Positions 1-9,229 of a stretch of DNA of 64,000 bases are shown here, piece by piece. Source of the stretch: JASSUD01 sp031963405 (GTDB lineage: Bacteria; Pseudomonadota; Gammaproteobacteria; Burkholderiales; Burkholderiaceae); NCBI GenBank assembly GCA_031963405.1, contig JASSUJ010000001.1, positions 372,001 through 436,000 of the forward strand, given 5' to 3'. The position numbers and the translations under genes were made by a program. Position 1 is the first letter of the stretch; each line of letters opens with the position of its first letter. The notes below the pieces were generated by a model. The model saw nothing but the letters and a program-made list of their open reading frames with translations. It had not been told where the DNA came from and ran no database searches.

Positions 1-704
1 TACGTTTTCTATTTCATGGTGCGCTAGTGATAGCGCTTGCTGCTTGCGGCTCAACGTCAGTTAAGCCAACTTTTTATCGCGTTAAGCAAGGCGATACGCT
101 AGAGCGTATTGCTAAGCGCTACCATCAAAAACCGCAAAATATTCTGCGCTGGAATAAATTGTCAGGGCCTAGAGCTATTCAAGCCGGGCAGGTATTACGG
201 GTGACGCCAGCGTGGCGGGCAGCCGCACCAATCCGTGCGCGAGTGCTACCCGCAGCAAAATATGCGCAGACAGGCAGTCAGCTTAAAAAATCGCCCTCCT
301 CCCCTGCTTCAGCCGCTCCAGCTGCGACACCAGCGCTTGCTTTACAGTGGCCAACGCATGGTCCGGTTCTGAGTGGCTTTGATGGTAATGCTAACAAAGG
401 CGTCAATATCGGCGGCAAGCTGGGTACGCCTATTCAAGCCGCAACAGACGGCACTGTCGTGTATTCAGGCAACGGCCTACGCGGCTATGGAAATTTGTTG
501 ATTATTAAACATCAAGATGATTTCTTGACGGTCTATGCGCACAATCGCACCTTGCTCGCGAAAGAAGGTCAAAAAGTAAAAAAAGGGCAGCAGGTAGCCG
601 AAATGGGTAATACCGATGCCAATGGAAACCGAGTTATGCTGCACTTTGAAGTGCGTTATAAAGGACATTCTGTAGATCCAATGCGTTATCTGCCAGGGCG
701 TTAG
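1..704 (+). CDS. nlpD: NlpD-type lipoprotein, LysM + degenerate LytM (5' end outside window)
   Basis: Outer-membrane lipoprotein of the NlpD/EnvC class, which activates periplasmic amidases (AmiC type) at the septum. The frame is open from the window edge and reads ...FHGALVIALAACGST, so the true start lies upstream and LAAC is the lipobox; an internal GTG at 27 would cut the signal peptide. A LysM domain follows the lipobox (FYRVKQGDTLERIAKRY), then a Pro/Ala linker, then an M23/LytM domain. The catalytic zinc residues are absent: the usual H-x3-D reads NKGVNI and the HxH motif reads MLHFEV, as expected for an activator rather than a hydrolase. In free-living Burkholderia rpoS follows nlpD; here mutS does. 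Confidence 0.9.
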   Translation, partial: RFLFHGALVIALAACGSTSVKPTFYRVKQGDTLERIAKRYHQKPQNILRWNKLSGPRAIQAGQVLRVTPAWRAAAPIRARVLPAAKYAQTGSQLKKSPSSPASAAPAATPALALQWPTHGPVLSGFDGNANKGVNIGGKLGTPIQAATDGTVVYSGNGLRGYGNLLIIKHQDDFLTVYAHNRTLLAKEGQKVKKGQQVAEMGNTDANGNRVMLHFEVRYKGHSVDPMRYLPGR

Positions 705-720
705 CACCTGCTTGGATTAG

Positions 721-826
721 CTAAGAACCTTTACATAATCTCTGTAGCAAATAATACCTTTGCTGCCAGTACGCCAGTACATCAAGCTGCGCATGACGAC
801 GCTAAGAACTTATACAGCGGTTCACT
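721..826. repeat. Decayed copy of the GGAACCTCTGCATAAC palindromic element
   Basis: Fills most of the nlpD-mutS gap. It keeps the core string TTTGCTGCCAGTAC and GCATGACG, and degraded outer arms (AAGAACCTTTACATAA on the left, TTATACAGCGGTTC on the right) that match the intact copies at 17773-17876 and 19272-19377. Confidence 0.7.
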
Positions 827-856
827 AGCGCCGCCTTTACTTTTACTTCTCTCACT

Positions 857-3589
857 ATGACTGTCCAGCTCTCTTTTGACGATATAACTGCTACCCAGCC
901 TAAGCGCACATCTGCTGCTGAGGCTGCTAAGTCAGTGCCTAACGCTGCCACGCACACTCCAATGATGCAGCAATACTTACGCATCAAAGCTGAGCATCCG
1001 CACAACATGGTTTTTTACCGGATGGGGGATTTCTACGAGCTATTTTTTGAGGATGCAGAAAAAGCGGCACGTTTGCTTAATCTCACGTTAACCCAACGCG
1101 GTGCTTCAGCTGGGCAACCTATCAAAATGGCAGGGGTGCCTCACCATGCCGCTGAGCAATATCTTGCCAAGCTCGTGAAACTAGGTGAATCGGTTGCTAT
1201 TTGCGAGCAAATAGGCGACCCCGCTACGTCAAAAGGGCCAGTCGAGCGTAAAGTCGTGCGCATCGTTACGCCTGGCACGATCACTGATGCCGCTTTTCTA
1301 ACGGATAAATGCGATAGTTATTTGCTGGCCCTAACCAGAGGGCGCTCAGGCCGTGAACAGAAAGTAACCATTGGCCTAGCCTGGCTCAATCTTGCTAGTG
1401 GTGCGCTGCGGCTTGCTGAAATAAAAACTGATGAAATACCTGTTGCATTAGAAAGAATACGTCCAGCTGAAATATTGCTGGCCGAGGGTGATAGCCATAC
1501 TGATTCACCACTTCTCAATTTGCCTATGGCAACAGGCGCAGTGACGCATGTCCCTACTTGGCATTTTGATATTGATGGTGGGCGTACGCGTCTATGCGAG
1601 CAGCTAGGCGTAAGCGGCTTGGACGGCTTTAATGCGCAGGGCATGTCAGTAGCCTGTGGTGCGGCTGGCGCCTTGCTGCTTTATGCAGCTGCAACGCAAA
1701 GACAGCAGCTACGTCATGTGCGCAGCTTGCAAGTTGAACATGAATCCGCTTACATCAGCCTTGACCCAGCTACGCGCCGTAATCTAGAGCTAACTGAGAC
1801 GCTACGTGGTACCGAAGCACCGACTTTATTATCTTTACTTGATACTTGCTGCACCTCAATGGGCAGCCGACGCTTACGACATTGGCTGCATCATGCACCG
1901 CGTGACGCACGCATTGCCCAAGCCCGCCATCAAGCTATCCATGCTCTCTTAACGCATACATCGATAACTCACCTCGATTCGCTGCGGCAAGCGTTAAAAC
2001 CCATTTCAGACGTTGAGCGGATTACTGCGCGGCTTGCCCTTTTAAGCGCCCGTCCCCGTGATTTAGCAAGTTTGCGAGATTCGCTCGTGCGCCTACCTAT
2101 TGTGCGCGGACATGCCAATCTACCTGCAGAATTATTAAATTATCTGCACGCTGCGCTGACCCCTTCTGCTGGGTGTTTATCGCTATTAGAGCAAGCTATT
2201 GCGCCTGAACCTTCTACTTTTGTGCGCGATGGCGGCGTCATCGCACGCGGCTACGATGCGCAGCTCGATGAGCTGCGTGATATGTCAGAAAATTGCGCTC
2301 AGTTTTTGCTTGCCCTTGAGGCACGTGAGCGCGAGCGTACAGGCATTGCCAACTTGCGCGTTGAATACAATAAGGTCCACGGCTTTTATATTGAAGTCAC
2401 ACGAGGTCAAGTAGACAAAGTGCCAGATGATTACCGGCGTCGTCAAACTCTAAAAAATGCCGAACGCTATATCACGCCAGAATTAAAAGCCTTTGAAGAC
2501 AAGGCGCTATCCTCGCAAGAGCGTGCGCTAGCACGTGAGAAAGCGCTATACGATGCTTTGTTGCAAGCGCTGTTACCTTTTATTTCAGATTGTCAGCGAG
2601 TGGCTCATGCACTGGCCGAGCTTGATACGCTGGCAGCGCTGGCTGAGCGAGCGCGTACGCTAGAGTGGGTGATGCCTGAATTTACTGAGGCTTCCATTAT
2701 TGAATTTGAGCAAGCTCGACATCCTGTGGTGCAAGCACAAGTTGAAAACTTTATGCCGAATGACTGCGCGCTGTCTGACCAACGCAAATTGCTATTGATT
2801 ACCGGCCCCAATATGGGCGGCAAATCAACTTTTATGCGGCAAACTGCGCTCATCACGCTGCTCGCGTACATGGGCTCGTATGTACCTGCCAAACGGGCAC
2901 GCTTGGGCCCCATTGATCGCATTTTTACGCGCATTGGCGCAGCAGATGATTTGGCTGGCGGTCGTTCGACCTTTATGGTGGAAATGACAGAGGCTGCAGC
3001 GATTTTAAATGGCGCCAGTTCATCGAGCTTGGTGCTGATGGACGAAATTGGTCGAGGTACCTCAACCTTTGATGGGCTAGCCTTAGCGTGGGCCATTGCG
3101 CGGCATTTATTAACCCATACTCGCTGCTATACGCTATTTGCTACCCATTACTTTGAGCTAACTCAACTGCCTGAAGAATTTCCACACGCCGCGAATATTC
3201 ATTTATCAGCGGTTGAACATGAGCAAGGCATTGTCTTTCTGCATACAGTCGAAGAAGGCCCTGCTAATCAAAGCTATGGGCTGCAGGTAGCAGCGCTTGC
3301 TGGCGTGCCACAGACGGTAATTGATAGCGCTCGGCAGCATCTGACGCAACTTGAACAGCAGGCGTTTAGTTATTCTGCATCTGATGATGCTGTCCGCTCT
3401 ACGTCAGTCGTTCGCGCTCCTGCGCTTAATCCGTCTGCTCAACCTCTACCCTCTATGGCTGCTCCGGCTATGCCGACTGCCTGGCAAAGCGCGGTAGAAA
3501 AATTACGCGACCTTGATCTTGATGAAATGCGGCCACGCGAAGCGCTTAGCACGCTTTTTGAACTATATGATCTGGTTAAGTCTAATTAA
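857..3589 (+). CDS. mutS: DNA mismatch repair protein MutS
   Basis: Recognises base mismatches and small loops and recruits MutL. It has 910 residues, slightly longer than the usual 850-890, mostly through a low-complexity Ala/Pro/Ser stretch near residues 850-880 before the C-terminal helix. The N-terminal mismatch-binding motif is intact (RMGDFYELF, with the conserved Phe-x-Glu). The ATPase has Walker A GPNMGGKST near residue 650, the DEIGRGTSTFDG Walker B/signature region and FATHYFEL. The ATG at 857 gives the normal N-terminus, with a Burkholderia-like leader before the first domain. Coding is intact, so mismatch repair seems functional despite the reduced-genome character of the region. 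Confidence 0.97.
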   Translation: MTVQLSFDDITATQPKRTSAAEAAKSVPNAATHTPMMQQYLRIKAEHPHNMVFYRMGDFYELFFEDAEKAARLLNLTLTQRGASAGQPIKMAGVPHHAAEQYLAKLVKLGESVAICEQIGDPATSKGPVERKVVRIVTPGTITDAAFLTDKCDSYLLALTRGRSGREQKVTIGLAWLNLASGALRLAEIKTDEIPVALERIRPAEILLAEGDSHTDSPLLNLPMATGAVTHVPTWHFDIDGGRTRLCEQLGVSGLDGFNAQGMSVACGAAGALLLYAAATQRQQLRHVRSLQVEHESAYISLDPATRRNLELTETLRGTEAPTLLSLLDTCCTSMGSRRLRHWLHHAPRDARIAQARHQAIHALLTHTSITHLDSLRQALKPISDVERITARLALLSARPRDLASLRDSLVRLPIVRGHANLPAELLNYLHAALTPSAGCLSLLEQAIAPEPSTFVRDGGVIARGYDAQLDELRDMSENCAQFLLALEARERERTGIANLRVEYNKVHGFYIEVTRGQVDKVPDDYRRRQTLKNAERYITPELKAFEDKALSSQERALAREKALYDALLQALLPFISDCQRVAHALAELDTLAALAERARTLEWVMPEFTEASIIEFEQARHPVVQAQVENFMPNDCALSDQRKLLLITGPNMGGKSTFMRQTALITLLAYMGSYVPAKRARLGPIDRIFTRIGAADDLAGGRSTFMVEMTEAAAILNGASSSSLVLMDEIGRGTSTFDGLALAWAIARHLLTHTRCYTLFATHYFELTQLPEEFPHAANIHLSAVEHEQGIVFLHTVEEGPANQSYGLQVAALAGVPQTVIDSARQHLTQLEQQAFSYSASDDAVRSTSVVRAPALNPSAQPLPSMAAPAMPTAWQSAVEKLRDLDLDEMRPREALSTLFELYDLVKSN

Positions 3590-3610
3590 GCAATAGCCTT
3601 AAAAATTAAA

Positions 3611-3692
3611 AAAGCGCTGAAAAACCTCTGAGCAACGTCAGTGCCATACTACTTAATTCGGCCTTCGTTGCTCTCGGTTGTTTTAGCGCTTT
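3611..3692. terminator. Long inverted repeat between convergent mutS and slyD-like genes
   Basis: Arms 3611-3637 and 3666-3692 pair as imperfect 27-mers (AAAGCGCTGAAAAACCTCTG... against AAAGCGCTAAAACAACCGAG...), with a loop of about 28 nt. It lies exactly between two convergent genes and ends in T-rich sequence on both strands, so a bidirectional terminator is the simplest reading. A relic of a palindromic repeat is the alternative. Confidence 0.55.
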
Positions 3693-3705
3693 CTAGCTAG
3701 AGAGC

Positions 3706-4266
3706 TTAATGCAAGGTAGGGGTTTGATTATTCTTGCCCTCTTCCTCCATTTCAGTTCCATGCGTATCAAGACCATCGGCACCATGCGCGTGCTCATGCA
3801 AAATTTCTTCAGCAGTTGCTTCACGCACGTCGGTAACTTTTAAGCTAAAGCGTAGCGCAATGCCGGCTAGTGGGTGATTACCATCCACTACCACTTTATC
3901 TTCTGCAATATCCGTTACCGTATAAATGACAGGGTCTTGAGTTTCGTCATCTTCATCATCCGGAATGCCTTCAAACTGCATACCAACTTCCAGTGGATCC
4001 GAAAAACGACTACGTTCTTCAATTTTTACTAGCTCAGCGTCATATTCACCAAACGCATCGTTTGGTTCAAGCTGAATTTGCGCTTCAAACCCCAGTTCCT
4101 GGCCTTCTAGCGCTTCCTCTATCTTCGGGAAAATGCCTTCATAGCCGCCATGCAGATAGACTATTGGCTCATCACCTTCCTCAATCACATTACCTTGCGC
4201 ATCCGAAAGTTTATAGTCGATCGAGACGACGGTATTTTTTGCAATTTTCTTTTTTTCAATATTCAT
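3706..4266 (-). CDS. FKBP-type peptidyl-prolyl isomerase, SlyD-like
   Basis: Cytoplasmic proline isomerase/chaperone, 186 residues. The start MNIEKKK (ATG at 4266) is preferred over an upstream TTG because GGAG sits seven to eight bases before it. The N-terminal FKBP half (VVSIDYKLSDAQGNVIEEG, LHGGYEGIFPKIEEALEG) is interrupted by the insert-in-flap domain (PNDAFGEYDAELV to NHPLAGIALRFSLKV), which is diagnostic of SlyD. The family's metal-binding His/Cys tail is reduced here to HEHAHGADGLDTHG, with no cysteines. The domain after the flap has an unusual acidic insert (PDDEDDETQDP). Stands alone, convergent with mutS. Confidence 0.88.
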   Translation of the reverse strand: MNIEKKKIAKNTVVSIDYKLSDAQGNVIEEGDEPIVYLHGGYEGIFPKIEEALEGQELGFEAQIQLEPNDAFGEYDAELVKIEERSRFSDPLEVGMQFEGIPDDEDDETQDPVIYTVTDIAEDKVVVDGNHPLAGIALRFSLKVTDVREATAEEILHEHAHGADGLDTHGTEMEEEGKNNQTPTLH

Positions 4267-4829
4267 TCTGTAATTCTCCAAAATACAAACAGCATTATAC
4301 GATGCCTTGTCCCTGATACTTTATCTAGCCGCTTTAAATCATGTTAAGGAAGGCTTGCATAGTCCCGTAGCGAGAGCCGGTGCTTAGGGTACTGATCGCG
4401 AGGCATAATATCGCTCCACAGGTACGAAGGCCAAGTATGCAGCGGTTTCCAGCTATCTTTGCGCCAACTAAGCTATGGATACACTTTACGCACTACAGAT
4501 TTTACCTAGCTAGAACCTACCATCCAGCTGATAATCCGTTGGGAGCAATGCAACAAGCTTTATCATTCTGTAACATTCTTTAACTTTCTTACCTAACAAG
4601 GGCGCTTAGTATTAGCATCTAGCTCGAAGGAAACACAAGCCTAGCTTAGATAGGATCTTGTGGAATGCTTTATTAATGAACAAGTAATGACCAAATAAGG
4701 ATCAAGCGCCCCCTGGCTAGTAATTTATCGACGCTAGAGATGAAAGTGCCTATAATTTCCAGCCAATCGTATGTAAGTCATACGTAAAGGTCGTACCTTG
4801 CTTATCTCTAACCATAAAAGGACTTGATA
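4267..4829. other. Non-coding stretch upstream of a small lipoprotein gene
   Basis: No credible gene seen. A short fragment near 4400-4420 (GCGAGGCATAATATCGCTCC) resembles the core of the palindromic family. TATAAT at 4752-4757 could be the -10 of the lipoprotein promoter, but no good -35 box is placed 16-18 bp before it. Confidence 0.4.
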
Positions 4830-5066
4830 ATGAAAAAATGTCTCCTCGTTACTCTTCTGACGGCAGCCTTCGCTCTCTCAGCTTGCCCTCAAAATAATTC
4901 CAATAAAGAGAACGAACAGAGCGCACCTAATGCCGCTAGCGAAACAACGTCAGCTGCATCAGTTTCCGCTATTTCAGAAGTAGGCGGTGCGTCAGGAGTA
5001 ACTCCTATCAGCTCAGTAGTGGCTTCAGAAGCCGTTCCTGCTAGCACAGCTTCTTCAGTACAATAA
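4830..5066 (+). CDS. Small Ser/Ala/Val-rich lipoprotein
   Basis: 78 residues. ATG at 4830 is preceded by AAGGA at a good distance. Residues 1-18 form a lipoprotein signal peptide (MKKCLLVTLLTAAFALSAC), with lipobox LSAC. The mature part is low-complexity Asn/Glu, then Ser/Ala/Val, with no recognisable domain; it is probably an anchored periplasmic or surface peptide. After the double stop TAATAA the same frame stays open to a TAG at 5133 and keeps the Ser/Ala composition, so the gene may have been longer (see findings). Function unknown. Confidence 0.6.
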   Translation: MKKCLLVTLLTAAFALSACPQNNSNKENEQSAPNAASETTSAASVSAISEVGGASGVTPISSVVASEAVPASTASSVQ

Positions 5067-5149
5067 TAATCAGCATCTACATCTACCAGTAATATAGGTA
5101 GCTCAGCCTCACTCATCATGTCCTCGATCAACTAGTTTGAACGAGCTTT

Positions 5150-5171
5150 ATGAGTGGGGCTCATTTTATTT
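5150..5171 (+). terminator. Weak hairpin plus T-rich run after the lipoprotein gene
   Basis: ATGAG-tgggg-CTCAT followed by TTTATTT. The stem is only five base pairs, so this is a tentative rho-independent terminator placed just after the older stop codon at 5133-5135. Confidence 0.3.
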
Positions 5172-5638
5172 GGGTTAGCGTGTTACTTCTGCTTTTTCAA
5201 GGCCTATGAAGTATGCGAACTTTCGCATAGATTCTTAGAACCTATTACACACCTTCCTCAAGCTTCCCTTTTCTTCCTTTTTCCCAATACTTGAGATCTT
5301 CACAGTCATTCATTTATACATAGTTTTAAATAAATGAAAGCCTCTCCCAAGAACCTAGGCTGACAATATTAGAGATGGTCGGACTGTATGTTGGAACAAT
5401 GAAGGAACCTCAACATAATGACTACAAAACGCTTATTTTTGCCTTTTAGATAATGGGAGGCACGCCCTAAGAGAAGCAGAAAAATTTTGAATAGATTCTT
5501 AGTGGTAGTAAGCGTTGAATCAGTTGAAAATCAAGAATACCCGCACAAGGAAAAGCTGACTCAGTACATTTAAATACATACCAGGAGGCATGGCGCCTCC
5601 CGGTTTATTCAGCGTGTCCTAGACAAACTACTAGCCCG
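5172..5638. other. Non-coding stretch with repeat fragments
   Basis: No gene seen. Near 5390-5420 the string TGGAACAATGAAGGAACCTCAACATA resembles the GGGTTCCTTCGTCAC repeat family, and 5582-5632 (AGGAGGCATGGCGCCTCCC then TTTATTCAGCGT) is a fragment of the palindromic family, close to the end of bamC. Confidence 0.45.
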
Positions 5639-6784
5639 CTAATTTAATTCAGCATGCAAGGACAAAATAAGGCGCCGCGCAGCAGGTGTATTATCTATTT
5701 GCCCATTCTCTGTAACGACAGCCACCTGGGTTTTAGCCTTATTATTTACTGACTGAACACGAATCAAATAAATAGCTGATTTTGATGATTTTTGCCCATG
5801 ACGGTTAAAAATTTTCTTCAGTAAGCTAGGTTTTTGGGGTGCCTTGCTTTCTTCTGCTGCTGTAGTTTCATCCGACATTTTTTCTATCAAGCGCCCGGCA
5901 TACAGTCCCCTGCCCTTATCGCGCTGCTCAATAGTGAAATTCATACGATCAAGCGCTAAGCCAACCCGCCACCAAACACGCTCGAAAGATTCATCTAAAG
6001 CGATCAGCGTTGCATTCTCTTGCTCATTAACGGTTACTGTCGCCCGCGCTGTTTGCTGAGCTTGGCTAATGAGATTTTGTGCTTGCGCTTGGCTAAGTCC
6101 TAAATTTTCCATTAGCCGCGTTAGGAAAGCGAGTTCAAGATTAGGTTCACGCGCCCTATCTTGCCAGCGGGAAGAATCTTTACGACCAATCACGACTTCT
6201 TCCATACCATGATGGGTAATCGAAATAGCCGTTCCATTCGCACTACGCTGAACCAGCGTGCGGAATTTATCGCGTGTACCAGACGAATACAGATTTTCAA
6301 AGAATTTGCCTACGCTTTTACGGAACCCACTGTGCGGGATTCTGGCCCGATTTTCAGTCCAGTCTGTTTCCATAATGCCTAGCTCTGGCTGGTCAGTCAT
6401 CAGGGTAAAGCCACTTTTCTGCCACAGCTCTTGCAGTTGCGGCCATAACTTTTCAGGCGAATAATCCGTGACCACAAGCCAGTAAGCATTGCCATCGTAT
6501 TCGACATGCAAACGTTGCTGTAGCTCTTGCTTGGTGGTTGTTGTGCGATTAGCTGTTTGATTGCCCAATGATGCTGGATCAGCAGGCATCACAAAATGCC
6601 GCTTAGATTGTTCCTGAGTTAAATCAACTGGAACAGAAAGCGCTGGGCCAGGCTCGGCACTTTGATAGTTAATCTTATCCGAGGAAAACCATTCATTTAG
6701 CGTGTTACATCCACCAAGCAGAGAACCTGCAGTGACTGCAAAAGTAGCGCGCAGCAAAAAAATATAATGATTAGTTAGTTTCAT
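5639..6784 (-). CDS. bamC: Outer-membrane assembly lipoprotein BamC (NlpB)
   Basis: Accessory lipoprotein of the BAM complex, which inserts beta-barrel proteins into the outer membrane. 381 residues, near the length of Burkholderia homologues. The signal peptide ends in lipobox LGGC with lipidated Cys26, followed by the unstructured stretch and two helix-grip domains (around residues 90-215 and 250-375). It lies 36 bp downstream of dapA on the same strand, the classic dapA-bamC arrangement, so the two are probably co-transcribed. Confidence 0.88.
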   Translation of the reverse strand: MKLTNHYIFLLRATFAVTAGSLLGGCNTLNEWFSSDKINYQSAEPGPALSVPVDLTQEQSKRHFVMPADPASLGNQTANRTTTTKQELQQRLHVEYDGNAYWLVVTDYSPEKLWPQLQELWQKSGFTLMTDQPELGIMETDWTENRARIPHSGFRKSVGKFFENLYSSGTRDKFRTLVQRSANGTAISITHHGMEEVVIGRKDSSRWQDRAREPNLELAFLTRLMENLGLSQAQAQNLISQAQQTARATVTVNEQENATLIALDESFERVWWRVGLALDRMNFTIEQRDKGRGLYAGRLIEKMSDETTAAEESKAPQKPSLLKKIFNRHGQKSSKSAIYLIRVQSVNNKAKTQVAVVTENGQIDNTPAARRLILSLHAELN

Positions 6785-6820
6785 TTAGAAAGGCTCAAGT
6801 AAGGTTCACTCAGTTAGGGC

Positions 6821-7720
6821 TTAATTAAGCTTTGCTTCACGTAGCGCAGTGCGAACCGTTGCATGATATTGCGCCGCAAGTGGCGTCAGTGGCAGGCGGA
6901 TACCAGCCGGTATTTTGCCTAATTGATTCAATGCCCATTTGACTGGAATGGGATTAGCTTCTACAAATAAATTCCGATGCAATGATAGAAGCTGCATGTG
7001 GATAGCACGTGCTGTTTTAACATCACCATTAAGCGCAGCCTTGCATAAGTTACTCATGGCTCTCGGTGCCACATTTGCTGTGACAGAGATATTGCCATGC
7101 CCCCCCATTAGCATCAGTGCAATAGCGCTCGCATCGTCGCCACTATAAATAGAAAAGCCAGCAGGCATAGATTTAACTAAATCCATGCCACGATAACAAT
7201 CTCCAGATGCGTCTTTTATGCCCACAATGCCTGGAATTTTGCTTAAACGCAGTGCGGTTTCAGTGCTCATATCGACTACCGTACGGCTAGGCACATTGTA
7301 GAGAATAAGAGGTAAATCTACGTTTTCAGCAATCTTTGCAAAGTGGCGAAACATCCCTTCTTGACTTGGCTTGTTATAGTAAGGAACAACTTGCAAGGCC
7401 GCATCCGCGCCAACTTGCTTAGCGTATTGGGCAAGGACAATCGCTTCGGCCGTTGAATTGCCGCCTGCACCAGCAATAATCGGGATGCGTTTAGCTGCAT
7501 GCTCTACCGCCACTTTAATCAACAAGCAGTGTTCTTCAACAGAAACCGTGGCTGACTCCCCACTCGTTCCGACCACCACTATGCCGTCAGTGCCTTCGGC
7601 AATATGCCAGTCAATTAAGGAGCGCAGCGTGGATAAATCCAAACTGCCATCCTCAAACATAGGTGTAACTAGCGCGACAATACTGCCGCGCAAAGTAAAA
7701 TTAGAAGTTCCGTTAGTCAT
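6821..7720 (-). CDS. dapA: 4-hydroxy-tetrahydrodipicolinate synthase
   Basis: Condenses pyruvate with aspartate semialdehyde, the first committed step of lysine and meso-diaminopimelate synthesis. 299 residues, a full TIM barrel. The GTSGES motif (Thr52 region), Tyr141 in YNVPSRT and the Schiff-base Lys169 in GIKDASGD are all present. First gene of the dapA-bamC pair. Retention fits a need for cell-wall diaminopimelate even in a host-dependent organism. Confidence 0.97.
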   Translation of the reverse strand: MTNGTSNFTLRGSIVALVTPMFEDGSLDLSTLRSLIDWHIAEGTDGIVVVGTSGESATVSVEEHCLLIKVAVEHAAKRIPIIAGAGGNSTAEAIVLAQYAKQVGADAALQVVPYYNKPSQEGMFRHFAKIAENVDLPLILYNVPSRTVVDMSTETALRLSKIPGIVGIKDASGDCYRGMDLVKSMPAGFSIYSGDDASAIALMLMGGHGNISVTANVAPRAMSNLCKAALNGDVKTARAIHMQLLSLHRNLFVEANPIPVKWALNQLGKIPAGIRLPLTPLAAQYHATVRTALREAKLN

Positions 7721-8020
7721 GAAAGGTCGTGCAAGGCAATACGCTTAGGCGGGAAATGGAAATGGCATTGTAACGGATTACATTCAGCAGCTGCAGCTAA
7801 TCAAAATGCTGGGCAAGCATACTTAAAATCTGCTTAAAGCCTTCTGGCAGCGCCCTTGCTTATCGTGGATTGATTCTAAAGGCGCCTTTGGAAAACACTA
7901 AATAGGTCCCAAAGAAACGTTACATAAACTAGGAACGATGTCAGGTTTTCCAATAGGCTCTTACATTCAGGTGTATTGCCTGTGCCAACATTCGTGGCTC
8001 ATGCTTGATTCAGCGTTTCC
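7721..8020. other. Non-coding gap between dapA and trpS
   Basis: About 300 bp without a gene. GATTCAGCGTTTCCTTAATT near 8007-8026 resembles the TTATTCAGCGT end of the palindromic family. No promoter for dapA could be fixed with confidence. Confidence 0.35.
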
Positions 8021-9223
8021 TTAATTCGATGACAAGCCCATAGCCTCGCGCACTTCTCGCATGGTTTCATGCGCTAAATGGCGAGCCTTATCGCAGCCAT
8101 CTGCCACGATGGCGCGCAATAACGATGGGTCATCCTGATAAGCTTGTACACGCTCAAGCATCGGCTGCTGTTCGCGCAAAATTTCATCAATCACAGGCTG
8201 CTTACATTCCAGGCAGCCAATGCCAGCGCTACGACATCCTTTTTGCACCCATTCACGCGTATCCTCTCCAGAGTAAACCAAGTGCAACTGCCATACTGGG
8301 CATTTATCTGGATCGCCTGGATCGGTGCGACGCACACGTGCTGGGTCAGTTGGCATGGTGCGAACTTTCTTTTCAATCTCCGCCCGAGGCTCGCGTAACC
8401 CAATCGTATTGCCATAGGATTTTGACATTTTCTGCCCATTCAACCCTGGCAACCGAGAGGTTTTAGTCAACAATGCTTGTGGCTCAACCAGAATGATTTT
8501 GCCCGCACCTTCAAGATAGCCAAAGAGCCGCTCTCGATCACTCATCGACAAACTTTGAGACTCCTGCAAAAGTGCGTGTGCTTGGTCCAGCGCTTCATCA
8601 TCGCCTTCTTGCTGATAAGCATTACGCAATTCATGATAGCGGCGTGCACGTTTAGCACCCAGCTTTTTCACCGCTTCCAGTGCTTTTTTCTCAAAGTCTG
8701 CTTCGCGGCCATATAAATGGTTAAAGCGCCGCGCCAGCTCACGTGTAATTTCCACATGGGGCACTTGATCTTCACCTACAGGTATATGCGACGCGCGGTA
8801 CAGCAATATATCTGCGGCCATTAACACCGGATAACCCAGAAAACCATAGGTAAATAAATCTCTGCCCTTTAATTTTTCAAGCTGCTCTTTATAAGTCGGT
8901 ACACGTTCTAGCCAACTTAAAGGCGTGCTCATACCAAGCAATAATGCTAACTCGGCATGTTCAGGTACCCGACTTTGGATAAAAAGGGTCGCTTGCGTGG
9001 GGTCAACCCCTGCCGCCAGCCAATCAAGAATAATTTCCCAGGTGTGTTTTTCAAGCGCGTCGGGCGTTTCGTAATGGGTGGTCAACGCGTGCAAATCAGC
9101 CACGAAAAAAAGACAGGGATATTCTGCCTGTAGCTGAATCCAATTTTTCAATACGCCGTGGTAATGACCAAGATGCAAGGCGCCTGTTGGGCGCATGCCA
9201 GAAATAATACGAGCTGGGAACAT
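8021..9223 (-). CDS. trpS: Tryptophanyl-tRNA synthetase
   Basis: Class I aminoacyl-tRNA synthetase charging tRNA-Trp. 400 residues from ATG 9223; a TTG six bases earlier is possible but unnecessary. The HIGH-type motif is TGALHLGHYHG, the KMSKS loop is GQKMSKSYGN, and the tryptophan-pocket region GEDQVPHVEITRELARRF is present. An extended helical insert between the active site and KMSKS (KKLGAKRARRYHELR onward) is typical of the beta-proteobacterial long form. It starts directly after the stop of the upstream M50 protease gene, so the two form a transcription unit. Confidence 0.96.
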   Translation of the reverse strand: MFPARIISGMRPTGALHLGHYHGVLKNWIQLQAEYPCLFFVADLHALTTHYETPDALEKHTWEIILDWLAAGVDPTQATLFIQSRVPEHAELALLLGMSTPLSWLERVPTYKEQLEKLKGRDLFTYGFLGYPVLMAADILLYRASHIPVGEDQVPHVEITRELARRFNHLYGREADFEKKALEAVKKLGAKRARRYHELRNAYQQEGDDEALDQAHALLQESQSLSMSDRERLFGYLEGAGKIILVEPQALLTKTSRLPGLNGQKMSKSYGNTIGLREPRAEIEKKVRTMPTDPARVRRTDPGDPDKCPVWQLHLVYSGEDTREWVQKGCRSAGIGCLECKQPVIDEILREQQPMLERVQAYQDDPSLLRAIVADGCDKARHLAHETMREVREAMGLSSN

Positions 9224-9229
9224 AATCAA

